Positions 8,032 to 10,438 of a stretch of DNA of 10,438 nt are shown here, in pieces. The stretch spans positions 116,950-127,387 of the forward strand of contig DCWN01000002.1 in NCBI GenBank assembly GCA_002328835.1, read 5' to 3'. The stretch's first letter is position 1, and every line of letters begins with the position of its first letter. A program made the position numbers and the translations under genes. Origin of the DNA: Acidobacteria bacterium UBA2161 (GTDB lineage: Bacteria > Acidobacteriota > Vicinamibacteria > Vicinamibacterales > UBA823). A model generated the notes under the pieces. It did no database searches and was not told where the DNA came from. It was given only the letters and a program-made list of their open reading frames with translations.

Positions 8032-9141
8032 TTACTTTGCTTCGCCGGCCCGCACCGTCGTTTCGACGCCCTCGACCGGGATCTCGGCGGCCTGTAGTGT
8101 GGGTGAGAGTCGGACCATCCGTGCCGGATCGATCGGCGGACGTTCGTGGACGGCGCGGTCGGACGGGACCGGCCAGGCCAGATCGGGCACCACTGCCATC
8201 CGCTGCGTGATCCGCTCCGCCGTCACGTTGAACACCATCAGATCCTCGGCGATGGTCACGGCGCCGGCGTAGGTCAGCCGGAGGTCGTCGAGGATGGGCA
8301 CCGTCAGGTCCTCACCGCGCATGAGGTGATAGAGCACGGCCAGGCGCGGCCGCGTCAGGCTGAAGATCTTCCCGGCCGACCGGGGCGGGGAGTGCACACC
8401 GTGGGCGATGTTCTGGGCGACGTGGAGCGGCAGGTGCGTCTTCCTGGCATACTCGGGCGCTGGAACGAACGCCTCGTGCACGAGAACATCGGCATTCTGG
8501 CCGTTGTCCACGATGAACTGGCTCGGCTTGCCGTCGCCAAGATAGACAAACGACAAGCCGTTCCAGTCGAGACGGTAGCTGTTCGGGCCGTCGAGGCAGT
8601 GCAGCGCGGGAAAGGCCGTGATCGTCACGCCACGTTCGGCGTACACCTCCTTGCGTGCTGCCAGGTAGTCGAACTCGTGAAAGACGATCTCCGCGCCCGC
8701 CCCGCCACCCGTGACCGCGATGCGCGTCTCGATGTCCCAAGCCATCGCCCGGCTGAACGCCTCGCCGAACGCCGCCGTGCCGAGATGCGGCTCGGGGCCC
8801 GACGGCCCCCAGACGTGCAGCGGTGTGAACCGGTCGCGGACCATGCCGACCGCGTAGAGCGACGTCAGGTCGCCCCAGTGGTCGACGTGCAGGTGGGTGA
8901 GAAAGACCTTGTCGAGCTTGCCGTGGGGCACGCCGAGCGCGTTCAGGTTCGTCATCGATGCGGTGCCGAGGTCGAAGATGAAGACGTCACCGTTCCCCAG
9001 TTCGACCAGCCAGCCCGCCGAGGCCTGTCGCCGCCTGACGAAGGGCATCCCGGTGCCGAGCGCCGTGATCCGCATTTCGTCGGCGGCCAGCGGCTCGCCA
9101 GGATGGAAGAAGTTCGGAGCGCGCGAGGTGGCATCGGTCAT
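8032..9141 (-). CDS. MBL-fold metallo-hydrolase, GntH-like
   Basis: A 369-residue metallo-beta-lactamase-fold protein. The metal motif THLHVDHWGD (residues 82-91) supplies His83, His85, Asp87 and His88. Likely later ligands are His181 (PALHCLDG), Asp203 (YLGDGKPS) and His272 (LYHLMRG), the order found in RNase Z/arylsulfatase-like MBL enzymes. The opening FFHPGEPLAADEMRITALGTGMP and the WGPSGPEPHLGT segment resemble, from memory, the family annotated as GntH after guanitoxin biosynthesis. No other gnt-like gene is visible, so the name marks a family and not a pathway. There is no signal peptide, so it should be cytoplasmic. It is the first gene before pyc. The ATG at 9141 lacks a Shine-Dalgarno site; a TATCCT hexamer at 9156-9151 just upstream might drive an almost leaderless transcript (weak). 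The substrate is unknown. Confidence 0.85.
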   Translation of the reverse strand: MTDATSRAPNFFHPGEPLAADEMRITALGTGMPFVRRRQASAGWLVELGNGDVFIFDLGTASMTNLNALGVPHGKLDKVFLTHLHVDHWGDLTSLYAVGMVRDRFTPLHVWGPSGPEPHLGTAAFGEAFSRAMAWDIETRIAVTGGGAGAEIVFHEFDYLAARKEVYAERGVTITAFPALHCLDGPNSYRLDWNGLSFVYLGDGKPSQFIVDNGQNADVLVHEAFVPAPEYARKTHLPLHVAQNIAHGVHSPPRSAGKIFSLTRPRLAVLYHLMRGEDLTVPILDDLRLTYAGAVTIAEDLMVFNVTAERITQRMAVVPDLAWPVPSDRAVHERPPIDPARMVRLSPTLQAAEIPVEGVETTVRAGEAK

Positions 9142-9166
9142 GATGAGTGGAGGATATCAAGAAGGC

Positions 9167-9175
9167 AGGAGGTGA
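9167..9175 (+). promoter_or_regulatory. Strong Shine-Dalgarno site favouring GTG 9180
   Basis: AGGAGGTGA is a full anti-16S match, with seven bases between AGGAGG and the GTG at 9180. This argues for that start over the longer GTG at 9147 and the ATG at 9264. Confidence 0.55.
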
Positions 9176-9179
9176 CTGG

Positions 9180-9842
9180 GTGCGGGAGGGGTGTTGGATC
9201 GGCCGCGAGTTGCCGACAAGACAGACGGTGCAGGAGTCCCCTCAGGACGACCGGACGTTGAGAATGCTGTTCGAGCCCGAGCCGCCGACCGCGCCGAGGC
9301 CCGCGCAGGGCCGGTCGAGCCGCCGCTGGCTGAGGCCGGGGTGGTTCATTGCGGCGGTCATCATCAGCCTGGCCCTCATTGTGCCAGCCAGTGCAGAACT
9401 GGATACCCGCAGCATCGTCATCGAGCAGCCCGGGTCGCCGATCGACATCGTGTCGTACGAATCGGGCCTTGCCCGCGGCAGCCGGATCAGCATGCGCGGG
9501 TCACCGCCCGTGGCGATCCAGCACCAGCTGCGCTACGCCAACCCTGGCACCGAGCTGATCGTCGCGGTGCAGTTCGGGTTCGTCGGCTTCAGTGTCTTCG
9601 ACGAGTTCCTCAGTCACTACGCCGGTCTGGCCGTCGACGACCTCGAGCCGGCGGGCGAGGACGAGTATCGCTGGGTCTTCGAGGGGACCGCCGACTTCAG
9701 CTACCTGACCGGTGCCGTCTTCGTTCGCAAGGTTCGCTTCGAAAGCGACCGCATCTGGGAAGCCGACATGGACGCGGTCGCCGAGAGCCTCGAGACGCTC
9801 GGCGACACCGTGGGCTTCCGAGACACGCCCGTCATGCCCTGA
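9180..9842 (+). CDS. Exported or membrane-anchored protein of unknown family
   Basis: About 220 residues; I do not recognise a domain. Counting from GTG 9180, an acidic/proline-rich leader is followed by a basic patch (GRSSRRWLRPG), a 15-residue hydrophobic core (WFIAAVIISLALIVP) and a possible signal-peptidase site after ASA, before ELDTRS. The protein is thus either cleaved and exported or held by one N-terminal helix. The mature part (about 145 residues) is acidic, rich in beta-type alternation and ends with FRDTPVMP. It contains no cysteine and no obvious catalytic motif. GTG 9180 is chosen for its excellent ribosome site; ATG 9264 would give a more ordinary signal peptide of 45 residues and a roomier divergent promoter. 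The reading frame is supported by the coherent signal-peptide and beta-rich composition, unlike the Arg-rich overlapping frame. It starts divergently from the MBL gene and ends convergently with the HU-like gene. Confidence 0.7.
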   Translation: MREGCWIGRELPTRQTVQESPQDDRTLRMLFEPEPPTAPRPAQGRSSRRWLRPGWFIAAVIISLALIVPASAELDTRSIVIEQPGSPIDIVSYESGLARGSRISMRGSPPVAIQHQLRYANPGTELIVAVQFGFVGFSVFDEFLSHYAGLAVDDLEPAGEDEYRWVFEGTADFSYLTGAVFVRKVRFESDRIWEADMDAVAESLETLGDTVGFRDTPVMP

Positions 9843-9884
9843 CGGGGGTCGACCAAGGACCGGCCTCAACCCTCCGTTCCCTCG

Positions 9885-9900
9885 TGGCGCCCAAGCGCCA
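9885..9900. terminator. Stem-loop between convergent genes
   Basis: TGGCGC-CCAA-GCGCCA is a perfect six-base-pair hairpin that ends one base after the minus-strand stop codon of the HU-like gene and 43 bases past the stop of the unknown secreted protein. There is no T-tract on either strand, so it is a possible bidirectional transcript end but not a canonical terminator. Confidence 0.4.
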
Positions 9901-9901
9901 G

Positions 9902-10231
9902 CTAGGCCATGTCCTTGAGCTTCTTGAGGGCAAGGATTTTCACGCGCGTGCTGGCCGGCTTTGCCTTCACATCCATGAATTCCCCTGGCTGAAACGGGTT
10001 CGGGACGTGCTGCCTAGCCTTCTGAGCCGGTTTCTTGACGGTCTTGATCTTCATCAACCCCGGAACAGTGCAGTATCCGACAGAGCCCTTCTTGACATGC
10101 CGTTCGATGACGGTTCCCAGCGCATCGAACACGGAGGCGACGTCTCGTTTGGACAATTCGGTGTTCTCGGCGATCTCCGAGAACATCTGGGATTTCGTCA
10201 TCGCTTTGTTCAGTGCCTTGGCTCTTGCCAC
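9902..10231 (-). CDS. HU/IHF-like DNA-binding protein
   Basis: A 109-residue basic nucleoid protein of the HU superfamily that would bind and bend DNA as a dimer. After a short basic lead (MARAKALNKA) comes the helical body: MTKSQMFSEIAENTELSKRD (11-30) and VASVFDALGTVIERHVKKG. Then VPGLMKIKTVKKPAQKAR (56-73), the beta-arm region with NPFQPGE (78-84, Pro79 in the place of the intercalating proline), and a C-terminal VKAKPASTRVKILALKKLKD. This layout matches the HU-like variants with NPFTGE-type arms found outside the classic HupA/B group. The frame is open to 10381, but the start is set at GTG 10231 because GAGGAGGA stands right before it and the upstream translation is unrelated. A TATCAT hexamer at 10285-10280 is a weak -10 candidate. 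It is probably monocistronic, reading away from the tRNA. Confidence 0.85.
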   Translation of the reverse strand: MARAKALNKAMTKSQMFSEIAENTELSKRDVASVFDALGTVIERHVKKGSVGYCTVPGLMKIKTVKKPAQKARQHVPNPFQPGEFMDVKAKPASTRVKILALKKLKDMA

Positions 10232-10236
10232 CGTGT

Positions 10237-10242
10237 CCTCCT
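10237..10242 (-). promoter_or_regulatory. Shine-Dalgarno site of the HU-like gene
   Basis: The minus strand reads AGGAGG, then ACACG, then GTG at 10231. The five-base spacing is ideal and shortens the open frame by 50 codons to a normal HU-like length. Confidence 0.75.
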
Positions 10243-10416
10243 CGTAATGGTGTGGAACGGGTTCGGTTGCGGACACGGCATGATAACCCGCTATCGGCAG
10301 CGTGCGAGGTGCGGGCCGGCCTGCCGTCGCACAAACAGCCGATCCGACAGGGTTGACGGACGATCCATCGGACCCCCACATCGCCGCTAACGCCGTGACA
10401 CGGTGGAAGTTACGAA

Positions 10417-10438
10417 TGGAGCCGGCGAGCGGACTCGA
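10417..10438 (-). tRNA. 3' end of a tRNA (probably tRNA-Thr), cut by the window edge
   Basis: The minus strand ends TCGAGTCCGCTCGCCGGCTCCA in tRNA form: the last six bases of a TTCGAGT-C T-loop/stem, the T-stem 3' strand CCGCT, the acceptor 3' strand CGCCGGC, discriminator T73 (10420) and an encoded CCA (10419-10417). The 5' strand should begin GCCGGCG. That acceptor with discriminator U fits tRNA-Thr best; the anticodon lies outside the window, so the identity is inferred. Only 22 bases are seen, so this could also be a tRNA 3'-end copy left at an integration (att) site. The 10232-10416 stretch between it and the HU-like start holds no other gene that I can support. Confidence 0.72.

Noticed and set aside
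8032..9141. A guanitoxin biosynthesis locus
   Set aside because: Only the MBL gene resembles GntH. None of its neighbours looks like an arginine hydroxylase, aminotransferase or kinase of that pathway.
7120..9261. Two long plus-strand open frames (7120-8097 and 8146-9261) opposite pyc and the MBL gene
   Set aside because: No recognisable domains and biased composition. They mirror the codon periodicity of the minus-strand genes.
10232..10381. N-terminal extension of the HU-like frame to 10381
   Set aside because: The added residues are not HU-like, and a strong ribosome site marks GTG 10231 as the start.
9191..10390. Plus-strand open frame of 399 codons across the secreted protein and the HU-like gene
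   Set aside because: It is very Arg-rich in the first half and crosses a convergent gene pair. The overlapping frames encode a signal peptide and an HU fold.
10391..10402. Short inverted repeat CCGTG-A-CACGG downstream of the tRNA
   Set aside because: The one-base loop makes it too tight for a real terminator hairpin, and no T-run follows.

Overview
This is a high-GC (estimated by eye in the mid 60s percent) bacterial chromosomal segment with compact operons, GTG starts and strong Shine-Dalgarno sites in front of several genes. No rRNA, CRISPR array, transposase or integrase is visible. The mix of genes is seen in free-living soil or marine bacteria. It contains a TAT-less reductive-dehalogenase-like protein, a tripartite tricarboxylate transporter with a lipoprotein binding subunit, a single-chain pyruvate carboxylase, a GntH-like metallo-hydrolase and an HU-like protein with a basic tail. 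My best guess is an uncultured Acidobacteriota-like lineage (for example Vicinamibacteria), but this is an impression of gene content and not a placement.

Layout, left to right. Bases 1-116 hold the start of a secreted protein on the minus strand that runs off the window. A 183-bp divergent gap follows. Bases 300-1481 (+) encode a complete cytoplasmic RdhA-like corrinoid/iron-sulfur protein. It ends convergently, with a small stem-loop, against a long minus-strand block at 1554-9141. In transcription order that block is a GntH-like MBL-fold hydrolase (9141-8032), pyruvate carboxylase (8019-4579), an 85-bp gap with a perfect TATAAT box, then tctC (4492-3527), tctB (3510-3067) and tctA (3053-1554). 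A secreted or membrane-anchored protein of unknown family lies on the plus strand (about 9180-9842), starting divergently from the MBL gene. It ends convergently with an HU-like DNA-binding protein (10231-9902, minus). At the right edge the minus strand carries the 3' end of a tRNA, probably tRNA-Thr, with an encoded CCA.

How the genes may work together. The MBL hydrolase and pyruvate carboxylase are 12 bp apart and probably co-transcribed. The TctCBA system just downstream could import a carboxylate (substrate not readable from sequence) while pyruvate carboxylase replenishes oxaloacetate. A link to central carboxylate metabolism is an inference from adjacency. The most unusual gene is the RdhA-like protein: it keeps the active-site and cluster-binding residues of reductive dehalogenases but lacks the export signal, the RdhB anchor and any fused reductase domain.
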